In this document: in pieces, positions 1 to 8,811 of the stretch
Numbering within the stretch: the stretch's first letter is position 1
How the letters are laid out: every line of letters starts with the position of its first letter
From: ZC4RG20 sp963702105
GTDB lineage: Bacteria; Pseudomonadota; Gammaproteobacteria; Steroidobacterales; Rariloculaceae
DNA length: 64,000 nt
Direction of reading: 5' to 3'
Assembly: GCA_963702105.1 (NCBI GenBank)
Contig: OY969712.1
Coordinates: forward strand, 1,550,001-1,614,000
Made by a program: the position numbers and the translations under genes
Notes under the pieces: model-generated
The model's input: only the letters and a program-made list of their open reading frames with translations
Database searches by the model: none
Told to the model about the DNA's origin: nothing

Positions 1-1966
1 CGAGGTCCTCTACGCTCGCGAGGGGCTGCTCGCCGTCCGCGCCACGGCGCTCGTTCTCGCGCTTGAGCTGAGCCTCCTGCATGTCCTTGGTCTCGGCCTT
101 GCGCTTCTCGAGGTTCAGCGACACGGCCTTCTCATCCCGAACCTTGGAGATGGCCGCGATGTCGCCCTCCAGGTATTTGAGATCCGGGTTTGTCATGAGC
201 CGGCTCTGCTCGTCCGTGTTGAGCGACGCGATCTCGGGGCCGAGATCCTGGAACGGCTTGAATTGCGTCGGCTGGATCGTATCCCAGGGCAGAGCGCTGT
301 CGCGCGTATCCTCGCCCACGGTCTTCGTATCGATCAACGAGGGAAGCTTGATGTCCGGCACGACGCCGCGATGCTGCGTGCTCGCGCCCGTGATGCGGTA
401 GTACTTGCCGATCGTCAGCGTGAGCTGGCCATTGTCGTCGCCCTTCATGATGCGGTCGAGGCTGAACAGGTTCTGCACGGTGCCCTTGCCGAACGTGCGC
501 TGACCGATGATCGGGCCGCGGTGGTAGTCCTGGATCGCGCCTGCGAAGATCTCCGAGGCGCTCGCGCTGTAGCGGTCCACGAGCACGGCCATGGGACCGT
601 CGTAGACGATGCCGGGATTCGGATCGTCGAGGACCTGCGGCTGCCCACGGGTCTCTCGCAGCTGCACGACGGGGCCGCGGTCGATGAACAGCCCGGCGAG
701 CTCCGTGGCCTCCGAGAGGTGGCCGCCGCCGTTCTCGCGCAGATCCATGAGCAGGCCGTCGATGCCTTCGCCCTGCAGCTTATGGATCAGGCGCGTCACG
801 TCGCGCGAGGTGCTCGTGTAGTCCTTGTCGCCGCGGCTGCGCGCCGCGAAATCCTGGTAGAAGCTCGGCACGTTGATGACGCCGATCTTGTACATCCGGC
901 CGTCGTACTCGACCTTCTTGACCTCGCTCTTGGCCGCCTGCTCCTCGAGCTTGACCTTGTCACGCACGAGCGCGATGACCTTCTGCTGGGTGCCTGGGGC
1001 GGCGCCGGCGGGCAGTACCTGCAGGCGCACGGTCGTGCCGCCCGGGCCGCGGATGAGCGCGACCACGTCGTCCAGACGCCAGCCGATGACGTCCACGAGC
1101 TTCCCGGTCTTGCCTTCGCCGACGGCCGTGATGCGGTCTTCGGGCTTGAGCTCGCCGTCGATCTGGGCGGGGCCGCCCGGGATCACCTCGACGACCTTCA
1201 CGTAGTCGTCGTCGGGCTGCAGCGAAGCGCCGATACCGTCGTAGGAGAGGCTCATCTGAATGCGGTATTCCTCGCTCTGACGCGGCGAGAGATAGCTCGA
1301 GTGGGGATCGATCGTGTGCGCGAGCGCGTTCATGAACGTCTCGAACACGTCGGTCGCCGTGAGCTGCGTCATGCGCTTGTAGAGATTCTCGTAGCGGTCG
1401 GTCAGGACCTTGGCCGTCTCGGGCCAGGTCTTGCCCGCGAGCATGAGAGACAGCGCGTCGCTCTTGACCTTCTTGCGCCACAGGTCGTTCATCTCCTGCT
1501 CGTCCGCGGGCCAGGGCAGCTTGCTGCGGTCGAAGACGAACGACTCATCGAGCGTGAAATCGGGCTCCGTCTTCAACAGATCGAGTGCGTGCTCGATGCG
1601 CTCCCGGGTACGCTGACGAAACAGGTTGAACATGTCGAACACGGGCTGGAGGTTGCCGTTCTTGGCACGATCGTCCATCTCGTAACGGTACTTGCCGAAG
1701 CTGGCGATGTCGCTCGCCATGAAGTACATGCGATTGCCGTCGAGCGCGTCGAGGTAGCGGTCGAGGATCGCGGAGGAGTAGGAGTTGTCGATTTGCGGCC
1801 GCGAGTAGTGCAGCTCCTCGATGAGCTTCGTGACGTTGCGGGCGATCTCGGGATCTTTGGCGTCCAGCGTAACGGGCGCCGGCGCGGGCTCGAGACTGGC
1901 GGAGGCCGTGAGGCTTACAGCACACAGAGCGGCCCCCAGGACGAGCGGGCGAAGTAGTTCCCTCAC
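1..1966 (-). CDS. prc: Tail-specific carboxy-terminal protease Prc (3' end outside window)
   Basis: Periplasmic serine/lysine protease of the C-terminal-processing family, which trims or degrades envelope proteins from their C-termini. The reverse strand stays open from a GTG at 1966 to the window edge. It encodes a signal-like N-terminus (LLRPLVLGAALCAVSLTASA), a long helical N-domain, a PDZ segment (YDGIGASLQ, VVEVIPGGPA), and the catalytic region with the Ser motif YSASASEIFAGAIQDY and the Lys motif TFGKGTVQ, followed by the C-terminal domain entry. The ATG two bases upstream runs straight into TGA, so GTG after GGAGGTAAT is the best start. The 3' end is missing here; identity is secure. 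Confidence 0.93.
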   Translation of the reverse strand, partial: MRELLRPLVLGAALCAVSLTASASLEPAPAPVTLDAKDPEIARNVTKLIEELHYSRPQIDNSYSSAILDRYLDALDGNRMYFMASDIASFGKYRYEMDDRAKNGNLQPVFDMFNLFRQRTRERIEHALDLLKTEPDFTLDESFVFDRSKLPWPADEQEMNDLWRKKVKSDALSLMLAGKTWPETAKVLTDRYENLYKRMTQLTATDVFETFMNALAHTIDPHSSYLSPRQSEEYRIQMSLSYDGIGASLQPDDDYVKVVEVIPGGPAQIDGELKPEDRITAVGEGKTGKLVDVIGWRLDDVVALIRGPGGTTVRLQVLPAGAAPGTQQKVIALVRDKVKLEEQAAKSEVKKVEYDGRMYKIGVINVPSFYQDFAARSRGDKDYTSTSRDVTRLIHKLQGEGIDGLLMDLRENGGGHLSEATELAGLFIDRGPVVQLRETRGQPQVLDDPNPGIVYDGPMAVLVDRYSASASEIFAGAIQDYHRGPIIGQRTFGKGTVQNLFSLDRIMKGDDNGQLTLTIGKYYRITGASTQHRGVVPDIKLPSLIDTKTVGEDTRDSALPWDTIQPTQFKPFQDLGPEIASLNTDEQSRLMTNPDLKYLEGDIAAISKVRDEKAVSLNLEKRKAETKDMQEAQLKRENERRGADGEQPLASVEDL

Positions 1967-2511
1967 ATTACCTCCTCGGTATTTCGTTGCAGATACACGC
2001 TCGGCATCCGTAGAGTTTCCGATCCTTGTTCGGGCGAATCAAGCGCGATCGGTCCAATGTGAAAAAGTCCCGGTCCGGCGGCAACGCGAGCCGCGCCGCC
2101 GGCGATCGCACACTGGCGCCCGGTCGTGTCTTCGCGACAAGGGACGGCTTCGGTATCGAAGCGCTCGAGCTCGTTTGCCCGCCGATGCGAAGTCGCGTTG
2201 AGGTTAACCGACTTCCGGCACGGCGCGCTGTGCCGTGCGCAACATTTGACACCGCTCACCTCGTGGAAGTTCGATGAGCCGGACAGCCGCTTGCGGCCGG
2301 GGCGCGCGGCGCGTGCCGCGCATGCCCGCCGGACCCGTGGGCAGCTGCCCTCGATCGACGGAACGGAAGACTAGCAGAGACCGGCGGTAATGTCCCTACT
2401 GCGCCGCATCGCGATTGCAGTCGACGTATCGGCGCCGAGGCGCCCGGCCGGCAAGGCGCGGGGAGCCCGCCGACCGTCGATATGTCAGGGACGAGCAAGT
2501 CCGACGGGCTG
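1967..2511. other. Intergenic region upstream of prc
   Basis: About 545 bases without a supportable gene. Short open frames on both strands lack codon structure, ribosome sites and recognisable motifs. It presumably carries the prc promoter on the minus strand; no convincing -35/-10 pair or terminator was seen. Confidence 0.5.
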
Positions 2512-2787
2512 CTACGGATTGCGTTTGCGGACGCGCTCCCAGGAAGCGCCCCGATCGAAGGCCCCTGTGTTGTAGGGATCGAACGCTGCGGGGGAGCTCG
2601 GCGGGGCGGAATTGCGGTCGATGGAGAAGACCGGCTTCGGAGCGTCACCGGCTTGGGGCGGGGCGGCCGGTGCCTGCGCGGCGGACTTGCGCAGGAACTC
2701 GCTGGTGGCTGACCCGGGCCGGCCCTGCGCGCTGCGTTCGTCGCCGCCACGATCCGGGGCGATCAGTCTTGCCAGGAATTTGAGCAT
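2512..2787 (-). CDS. Small conserved hypothetical protein, 91 aa
   Basis: A 91-residue protein starting MLKFLARLIAPDRGGDE and ending with the motif FDPYNTGAFDRGASWERVRK. A basic amphipathic N-terminus is followed by a Pro/Ala-rich linker and this compact C-terminal block. The C-terminal block resembles a family of small uncharacterised gammaproteobacterial proteins; that is from memory. The start follows a GAGGTGAA ribosome site at a good distance, although the frame is open further upstream. Function unknown; it lies 119 bases downstream of a small membrane protein gene on the same strand. Confidence 0.7.
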   Translation of the reverse strand: MLKFLARLIAPDRGGDERSAQGRPGSATSEFLRKSAAQAPAAPPQAGDAPKPVFSIDRNSAPPSSPAAFDPYNTGAFDRGASWERVRKRNP

Positions 2788-2906
2788 GGCGTTCACCTCG
2801 ACTCTGAGCGCGCGGCAGGCGATTTGGCGCCGCGGGGCCGCACCGACGAAGCGTACCAGAAGGAGGCTGCCGGGAAGCGTTTCGCTTCGAGCAGTTGTGA
2901 TGCGCT

Positions 2907-3170
2907 TCACAGGCCGCGCCAGAGCGCGCGGCCGAACCGAAGGAGTTGGACGGTGACGTACGGGCTGAGGACGAGGATCCAGGCCGCATAGGCCCCGCGG
3001 CCGAGATCCGCCCACACGGCACTGAACAGGCCTTCGAGGCCCGCCTTGCCGTGATACGGGCCGACGACGAACTGGCCGACCCAGTAGATCGCGAAGGGCA
3101 GCAGCACGAGGCCGAAGCAGAACAGCAGCGTCGCGAGCAGGAACTCGAATTTCAGCGTCGAGGCGCGCAT
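2907..3170 (-). CDS. Small two-helix membrane protein, 87 aa
   Basis: The 87-residue product has an N-terminal hydrophobic segment (LLATLLFCFGLVLLPFAIYWVG, about residues 12-33) and a second one near residues 58-75 (AYAAWILVLSPYVTVQLL), joined by a short soluble loop. This suggests a small inner-membrane protein. No family was recognised. The ribosome site is weak, so the exact start is uncertain. It is co-directional with the downstream 91-residue gene and with the FHA gene upstream. Confidence 0.6.
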   Translation of the reverse strand: MRASTLKFEFLLATLLFCFGLVLLPFAIYWVGQFVVGPYHGKAGLEGLFSAVWADLGRGAYAAWILVLSPYVTVQLLRFGRALWRGL

Positions 3171-3309
3171 GGGTGTCGAGGGGCGGTCCGGGCGGTCGAG
3201 GCCAAAAGTATGCCATGGGCCGCGGGCCGAGAGACAGCGAAGCCGGAGAACGGCGATCGTGCGAGACGGGCTGGGGTCACCCGCGCGCGGAGCGGATTTG
3301 AGGCTCTCG

Positions 3310-5040
3310 TCACTGGCCCAGGAAGCGAAACTGCGTCTCTCCGACCGTGACGATGTCGCCGTGCCGCAAGGTTTCGCGCTCGACGCGCACCGAATTGACG
3401 AAGACGCCGTTCTTGCTCCCGAGGTCTTCGATCGCGACGCCGTCGGGCGCGATCTCGAGCCGGGCGTGCTCGCGGCTCACGAACTGCGTCACGATCTGGA
3501 TGTCGCAGTGGGCGCTGCGGCCGATCTTCATCGCGGGCTTACCGAGTCGGTACGAGCGCGGCGCCTCGCCCGTAAGACAGACGAGCACGGGCGTCGTCCG
3601 GGGCTGCCGCGCCGCGGCCGGTGCCTCGCGCGGGCCCGAATCCAGGCTCTGGAAGCGGCCTGAGCGTGCGCCGGCCTGCGCCTGCAGCGCTTCGATCCGG
3701 TGGTTCTGCGCGTCGATGACGCGATCGCGCTCGAGCAGCGTGCGCTCGAGGTGGGCGATCGAGACGCGGGCCTGCGCGAGCTGCGCGCTCGCTTCGTCCG
3801 CGCGGCGCTGCAGCTCCGCCGCTTCCGCAGCGCGCCCGTCGCGCTCGCTCTGCTGGGCGACCTCGCGTTCGTGCAGGGCCGAGACTTCCCGGCGCAGGCG
3901 CTCGATCTCGCGCTGGAGCTCGGGCGGTGGCTCGGGGGGCGCCGCCCGCCGCCGCGCGTCGAGCTCGAGGCGCAGGGCGTCGCGTTCGCGGCCGAGCGTC
4001 TCGTTGCGTCGCCGCTCGGCCGCGCCCGCGGCTTCCGTTTCCTGTCGTCGGCGCGCGCGCTGCTCGATCTCGCGGCGCAGCTCCTCGATCGTGGCCTCGC
4101 GCTCGGCGAGCTCGGCGCGCTGCGCTTCCCAGCGCACACGCCGGTTGTCGATGTAGGCGGCGAGGGCGGCCGCCTCGGCACGGGCATGGGCCAGGGCGTC
4201 ACCGGCCTGCTGGGCGGCCTCGGCTTCCCGCTCGGCGGCCTCGGCGCGCTCGGTGAGGGCCGCGAGGTCGCTCCGGACCGCCTCGATCCCGGCCGCGAGC
4301 TCGTCCCCGCGATGCGCGGCCGCGGCAAGCGCCGCGGCGAGCTCCTCGGCCTCGCGCTGGCTCTCGGCCAGTTCGCGGCCGAGCGACGCACGCGCCTGCT
4401 CTTCGCCGACGAGCCAGTCGAGCAGGTCCTGCTCGGCGCGGGCCTTGCTCGCGATCTCGGCTTGGGCCGACTCGAGCTCCCGCGCCCGCTCGGCGGCGCC
4501 GTGCTCGAGCTCGGCCACGCGGGCCTGAGCCTGCTCGAGGGCCGCGGACAGGACCTCCTGCTGGCGCTCCTGCTCGGCCAGCGCGGCGCGCAGCGCCTGC
4601 TCGGCCTCCTCGCGCCGCCGCACGGCTTCGCGCGTGGCAGCGAGACGCTCTTCGAGCGAGGCGATCGTGGCCGCTCTTTCGGCCAACAACCGGGCCTGCT
4701 CCGCGAGCCGGCGCTCGTGCGCGACGGCCGCGGCGCCGCCCGGTGGCGAGCCGTCCGGCACCGGCTGGCCGGGCCCCGCGTGTCCGGGCCCCGCGTGTCC
4801 GGGCGCCGCGTGTCCGGGCCCCGCGCGGTCAGGTGCTCCCGCTGCGGGTATGGCCTCGAGCGCATGGCCGCCCTCGGGCTGCACAGCCGGAGACTCGTGG
4901 ATGCCGGTGTCCTCGACGAGCGCCGCGAACAGCCGCGTGCTCTCTTCGTCGTTGACGACGTTGTGCTCGGTGAGCACTGGAAGCTCGTCGGTGGGGCTCG
5001 AGTCCACCAGCTCCTCGTCGTTCAATGAGTTCTCTTGCAT
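3310..5040 (-). CDS. Coiled-coil protein with C-terminal FHA domain
   Basis: A 576-residue protein. The N-terminus is acidic, followed by a Pro/Gly/His/Ala pentapeptide repeat tract near residues 72-92. A very long Ala/Glu/Arg-rich coiled coil runs from about 105 to 460, and a C-terminal forkhead-associated domain spans about 490-575. FHA landmarks are visible: KIGRSAHCDIQI, SREHARLEI, DLGSKNGVFVN and DIVTVG. FHA domains bind phosphothreonine peptides, so a scaffold that responds to Ser/Thr kinase signalling is likely. No kinase or phosphatase gene is adjacent. It may be transcribed from the AT-rich stretch just before its start. The cellular role is unknown. Confidence 0.85.
   Translation of the reverse strand: MQENSLNDEELVDSSPTDELPVLTEHNVVNDEESTRLFAALVEDTGIHESPAVQPEGGHALEAIPAAGAPDRAGPGHAAPGHAGPGHAGPGQPVPDGSPPGGAAAVAHERRLAEQARLLAERAATIASLEERLAATREAVRRREEAEQALRAALAEQERQQEVLSAALEQAQARVAELEHGAAERARELESAQAEIASKARAEQDLLDWLVGEEQARASLGRELAESQREAEELAAALAAAAHRGDELAAGIEAVRSDLAALTERAEAAEREAEAAQQAGDALAHARAEAAALAAYIDNRRVRWEAQRAELAEREATIEELRREIEQRARRRQETEAAGAAERRRNETLGRERDALRLELDARRRAAPPEPPPELQREIERLRREVSALHEREVAQQSERDGRAAEAAELQRRADEASAQLAQARVSIAHLERTLLERDRVIDAQNHRIEALQAQAGARSGRFQSLDSGPREAPAAARQPRTTPVLVCLTGEAPRSYRLGKPAMKIGRSAHCDIQIVTQFVSREHARLEIAPDGVAIEDLGSKNGVFVNSVRVERETLRHGDIVTVGETQFRFLGQ
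4766..4825. repeat. 15-nt tandem repeat inside the FHA gene
   Basis: About four copies of a 15-nt unit (core TGTCCGGGCCCCGCG on the plus strand) lie in frame in the FHA-protein gene. They encode a repeating PGHAG/PGHAA pentapeptide on the minus strand. The unit is a multiple of three, so copy-number change would alter linker length without breaking the frame. Confidence 0.85.
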
Positions 5041-5424
5041 TTACAGAAAGTTATATATGGTTCTTACAGTCGATACGAGATATCAGTGCCGCGAGGCGCA
5101 GGCAGCTGCGCGCGCTTCGAGGCTTCTGGGCCGAACGCCGCGGCGCCGGCGAGCGGTTGCGATCGGGCGACAGCACGGCCGCCCGCGGGTCGCTGGCATG
5201 TTGCCGTATGCCGCGCGCGGCGTACAGCCGCCGACCGGGCGCATCCGCCGGAGCCGCGGCGCCAGCCCCGGCTCCGCAGGCGCCCTGGGCGACGGACGCG
5301 CGCTCCTTTGCGCTTGCGGTGGTGAGTGATGCGCTCGCGGCTGTGCTTGCGCCCGCGCGCAACGCGCCGCGGACGGCCCGGGCTCAGGCCGGTTCTCGCC
5401 CGACGCGCAGCTCGGCGCCCGGGC
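5041..5424. other. Intergenic region between the lipoprotein and FHA genes
   Basis: About 380 bases with no supportable gene. The right part is GC-rich and featureless. The first 60 bases next to the FHA gene are AT-rich and probably hold its promoter. No terminator with a T-run was found for the upstream lipoprotein operon. Confidence 0.5.
5051..5056 (-). promoter_or_regulatory. Possible -10 element of the FHA gene
   Basis: On the minus strand TATAAC sits in a short AT-rich island only 10 bases before the ATG at 5040. There is no Shine-Dalgarno sequence between them. If this hexamer is used, transcription would begin within a few bases of the start codon, giving a leaderless or near-leaderless message. 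No good -35 is visible, so the call is tentative. Confidence 0.3.
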
Positions 5425-6156
5425 TCAGCTCGCCTCGGGCCCCGCGCCGTAACCCTGCGGGGTCGTGAGGAACTGGCGCAGCTGATCCGTGATGCCGTGG
5501 CAGGCCTTGGCCTGCGGCCGCGCGATGAACGGCAGCGGGATCACGAGGGCCGGCATCACGGAACGGCCCTTGACGTCCGCGTGGATCGTGCCGGCCGAGT
5601 CGAGCGCTTTGAGGTCCCAGACCGTCGCGTCGTAGCGCGAGTCGTCTTCCCACCATGCGAGGCCCATGCAGCCGGCCCCGCCGATGCCCGCCGTGCAGGT
5701 CATGCCGCCGCCGCTCGCGACGCGGTCCGTCGAGCCGTCGAGCCAGACGACGAAGCGCACACCCGTATCCTTGACCTGCTTCCTGACCTCGGGCTTCTCG
5801 AGCAGCTTCGAGAGATCGTCCGTGCTGAGCGGGGCCGTAGACGGCTCGAACCACGGGTACATCTGATCCTCGAACTTCTGCGTGGGGTGCACGGCGATCG
5901 CGCCGTTGCCCTTCGCGAGCGCCTCGCTGATGCAATCGACGAAGCCGGCCTCGGCTTCCCGGTTCGGATGATTGCGGCGGGCCAGGACGACGACCTGCTC
6001 GCCCTTGTGGATGACGGCGCTGGTCTTCTTATAGGGCTCGAGCCTCGCGGTCGTGCTGCACGCGCCGAGCAGCGGGGCGACCACCATCAAGGCCAGCCAG
6101 CGGATCGGAACCGTCTTAGGTTCCACTTCGGCTTTGGGCGGATAAACCGGCAGCAT
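5425..6156 (-). CDS. Hypothetical lipoprotein, 243 aa
   Basis: A predicted lipoprotein with signal segment IRWLALMVVAPLLGAC, in which LLGAC is the lipobox. The mature part contains a Gly/Cys segment GGGMTCTAGIGGAGCMG and no domain I recognise. The start is supported by an AGGAGAG ribosome site. It overlaps the 3' end of the upstream lipoprotein gene by 41 bases, which indicates co-transcription and probably translational coupling. The pair may form one envelope-associated system; function unknown. Confidence 0.75.
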   Translation of the reverse strand: MLPVYPPKAEVEPKTVPIRWLALMVVAPLLGACSTTARLEPYKKTSAVIHKGEQVVVLARRNHPNREAEAGFVDCISEALAKGNGAIAVHPTQKFEDQMYPWFEPSTAPLSTDDLSKLLEKPEVRKQVKDTGVRFVVWLDGSTDRVASGGGMTCTAGIGGAGCMGLAWWEDDSRYDATVWDLKALDSAGTIHADVKGRSVMPALVIPLPFIARPQAKACHGITDQLRQFLTTPQGYGAGPEAS

Positions 6157-6766
6157 TGCGTCTCTCCTGTAGCCAATTGCTCACGTCCGGCTGTGAGGCG
6201 AACTTGGTCGAGATCGCCGCGCCCACGTCGCGCATGGCGACGATGGCGGCCTCGTCGACGGACTGGCGTTTATCGCGCGACAGCTCGGCCTTGCCGTAGC
6301 CGCTGACCGGCCACTCCGTCACGACCTTGCCATCCGGCTGATACAAAGTCAGCTTGTACTGAATCCAGACTTCGACGAATTTGTCCTGTTTTTCGCCCGT
6401 CGGGAGCTCGAACTCGAACTTCTGCAGCTCGGGGCGAATGACGCCATCGAGGCTCGCGCCCTTGGCCGCGTCCACGGGCACGCCCCGGACCTCTTCGACC
6501 GAGGCGAACATGGTCTTGAACAGCGGCTTCAGCATGGCGAGATTGGCGTCGCCGAGAGTGATGGCCCAACGATGCTGCTCGGGCAGCTCTTCGGTGTAGA
6601 CGTAATTCTTGAGCGCGTCGTCGTAGATGACCCCGACGTGCACGGGCAGGGGCTCGACGAGCGGCGTCGGAAACCGTGATTCCACCGTAACGGTGGAGGC
6701 ACAGGCGCTAAGGAGGAGGGCGGCGCCGGCCGCGAGCGGAGTCAGGAAAAAGCGGACTCTCTGCAT
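6116..6766 (-). CDS. Hypothetical lipoprotein, 216 aa
   Basis: The 216-residue product begins with a clear lipoprotein signal (FFLTPLAAGAALLLSACAS; lipobox LLSAC). The mature protein has alternating beta-type segments (VHVGVIYDDALKNYVY, VEVWIQYKLTLYQPDGKV) of the sort seen in uncharacterised outer-membrane lipoproteins. It is the first gene of a two-gene operon and overlaps the second by 41 bases. An imperfect 16-bp palindrome (GGTCC...GGACC, about 6774-6790) lies just upstream and could be an operator. No enzymatic motif is visible. Confidence 0.78.
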   Translation of the reverse strand: MQRVRFFLTPLAAGAALLLSACASTVTVESRFPTPLVEPLPVHVGVIYDDALKNYVYTEELPEQHRWAITLGDANLAMLKPLFKTMFASVEEVRGVPVDAAKGASLDGVIRPELQKFEFELPTGEKQDKFVEVWIQYKLTLYQPDGKVVTEWPVSGYGKAELSRDKRQSVDEAAIVAMRDVGAAISTKFASQPDVSNWLQERRNAAGLSAQSRSGT

Positions 6767-6913
6767 ACACTGTCGGTCCTGTACCGGACCTTCTCCATGG
6801 GTCTAAACACTAACACCTTACAGGATCGGCAGAAAGACCGCCGCGACGGCTCCACCCGCAACTAGTATTTTATGACTGTGGGCCGCGGCCGGAATTCCAC
6901 GAGGAGCCTAGGG

Positions 6914-8707
6914 ATGACCACCGCAGAATATAGCGCGCCGCTCGAGGAAATGCGCTTCGTCATGGAGGCGGTCGGGGGCCTCGCGCGGCTGCGCGGGCTC
7001 GGGGCCCGCGAGGTGCCCGACGATGACACGGCCCGGGCCGTGCTCGAGGAGGCCGCGCGGTTTGCCGGGCAGGAGCTCGCCCCGCTCTATCGGCTCGCCG
7101 ACGAGCGGGGCGTCGCCTGGGCGGAGGGGCGGGTCGCCATGGCCCCCGAGCTCGTGGTCGCCTACGCCCGCTTCGTCGAGGCCGGGTGGCCCGCGCTCAC
7201 GGGCCCGACGGAGTACGGCGGGCAGGGCCAGCCCCAGGCCCTGGGGCTCCCTGTCGCCGAAATGTGGCGCGGCGCCAATCTGGCTTTCGCCCTCTGCCCG
7301 ATGCTGGGCCAGTCCGCCGTCGAGGCCTTGCGCGAGCACGGCTCCGATGCGCTCAAGAGCCGGTACCTGCCCAAGCTCGTCAGCGGCGAATGGACGGCCA
7401 CGATGAACCTCACCGAACCGCAGGCGGGCACGGACCTCGCGGCCGTGCGCACGCGCGCCGAGGCGCGCGGCGACCACTATCTGCTGCGCGGGCGCAAGAT
7501 CTTCATCACGTGGGGAGACCACGATATGACGCCGAACATCGTGCACCTCGTCCTGGCTCGGACGGGCGGGCCCGAGAGCGGCCATCGCGGACTCTCGCTG
7601 TTCGTCGTGCCGAAGGTGCTCGAAGGGCCCGACGGCTCGCTCGCAGACCGCAACGACGTGACCACGGTCTCGCTCGAGCACAAGCTCGGCATTCGCGGCA
7701 GTCCGACCTGCGTGCTGAGCTACGGGGACCGCGGCGGCGCCGTCGGCTACCTCGTGGGCCGCGAGGGCGAGGGCCTCGCGTGCATGTTCACGATGATGAA
7801 CCGCGCGCGCCTGGCCGTCGGCGTCGAAGGCATAGGGATGGCGGAACGCGCGTATCAGCAGGCGCGCGCCTATGCCCGCGAGCGCGTGCAGGGCCGCGCG
7901 CCGGACGGGACGGGTCCCGCGCCGATCCTGCGTCATCCGGACGTTCGCCGCATGCTGCTGTTCATGAAGGCGGCCACCGAGGCCATGCGCTGGACGGCGT
8001 ACACGGCGGCCGCCGAAGCCGACCTCGCCGCGCTGCACCCGGACGCGGATGCGCGGCGGCGGGCGGCCGCGAGGCTCGCGTTGCTCACGCCCGTCGTCAA
8101 AGGCTGGTGCACTGAGCTCGCGCAGGAGGTCGTCTCGGTGGGGCTGCAGGTTCACGGCGGCACGGGCTACATCGAGGAGACCGGCGCCGCGCAGATCCTG
8201 CGCGATGCGCGCATCACGACGATATACGAAGGCACGACGGGGATTCAGGCCTTGGATCTCGTGCGCCGCAAGATCGCAGTGGACGGCGGCGCCGCCGCAT
8301 TCGCGCTGCTCGGCGAGATCGGCGCCTGGTGCGAGGCAAATAAGACTTCGGTCGCGTTGCCTCCGCCCATCGTGCAGTCCCTGGCGGAGGCCGCGAGGCG
8401 CGTGGATCAGACCGTGCGTTTCGTGCTCGAACGGCACGCGGACGATCCCGCGCTCGCGGGCGCCGTGTCGTTCAACATGCTCATGCTGTTCGGCACGTTG
8501 CTCGGCGCCTTCGGGCACGCGCGCGCGGCGGCGGCGGCCGCCGTGCGGCTGGGGGCGGCGGCCGCGGGCGAGCGCACGTTTCTCGAGGCCAAGCATGGGA
8601 CGGCGCTGTTCTACGCCGAGCACATCCTGCCGCGCGCGGAGGGCTACGCGGCCGCCGTGCTCGCCGGGAGCGAGTGCATCATGGATTTCGACGACGCGGC
8701 TCTCTGA
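6914..8707 (+). CDS. Acyl-CoA dehydrogenase, long DmdC-like form
   Basis: A 597-residue FAD-dependent acyl-CoA dehydrogenase of the roughly 600-residue group with an extra C-terminal domain, as in 3-methylmercaptopropionyl-CoA dehydrogenase DmdC. It introduces the alpha-beta double bond of an acyl-CoA. Motifs include the FAD-side NLTEPQAGTDL, KIFITWGDHD, and near the active site QVHGGTGYIEETGAAQILRD with IYEGTTGIQALDL, whose Glu matches the catalytic base. The ATG at 6914 after GAGGAGCCTAGGG is preferred over an in-frame ATG 14 codons earlier. The gene stands alone, so the substrate is unknown; the DmdC subtype is inferred from length and layout. Confidence 0.88.
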   Translation: MTTAEYSAPLEEMRFVMEAVGGLARLRGLGAREVPDDDTARAVLEEAARFAGQELAPLYRLADERGVAWAEGRVAMAPELVVAYARFVEAGWPALTGPTEYGGQGQPQALGLPVAEMWRGANLAFALCPMLGQSAVEALREHGSDALKSRYLPKLVSGEWTATMNLTEPQAGTDLAAVRTRAEARGDHYLLRGRKIFITWGDHDMTPNIVHLVLARTGGPESGHRGLSLFVVPKVLEGPDGSLADRNDVTTVSLEHKLGIRGSPTCVLSYGDRGGAVGYLVGREGEGLACMFTMMNRARLAVGVEGIGMAERAYQQARAYARERVQGRAPDGTGPAPILRHPDVRRMLLFMKAATEAMRWTAYTAAAEADLAALHPDADARRRAAARLALLTPVVKGWCTELAQEVVSVGLQVHGGTGYIEETGAAQILRDARITTIYEGTTGIQALDLVRRKIAVDGGAAAFALLGEIGAWCEANKTSVALPPPIVQSLAEAARRVDQTVRFVLERHADDPALAGAVSFNMLMLFGTLLGAFGHARAAAAAAVRLGAAAAGERTFLEAKHGTALFYAEHILPRAEGYAAAVLAGSECIMDFDDAAL

Positions 8708-8811
8708 GTCGCGCAGGCGGGCTGCGCCGACCGGACCGTGAAGCGGGTCCCGGCACTTCCGCCGGCGCCCGGCGATACTCGCGTCCGCAGCCGGGTTCAT
8801 GGAGACGAACG

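Noticed and set aside
263..1957. Long plus-strand open frame opposite prc
   Set aside because: It is the antisense of the protease frame; its protein is Val/Arg/Asp-rich with no motif, while the minus strand encodes intact Prc motifs.
3700..5028. Plus-strand open frame of about 440 codons
   Set aside because: Antisense of the FHA coiled-coil gene, produced by its Ala/Glu/Arg-rich GC-skewed codons.
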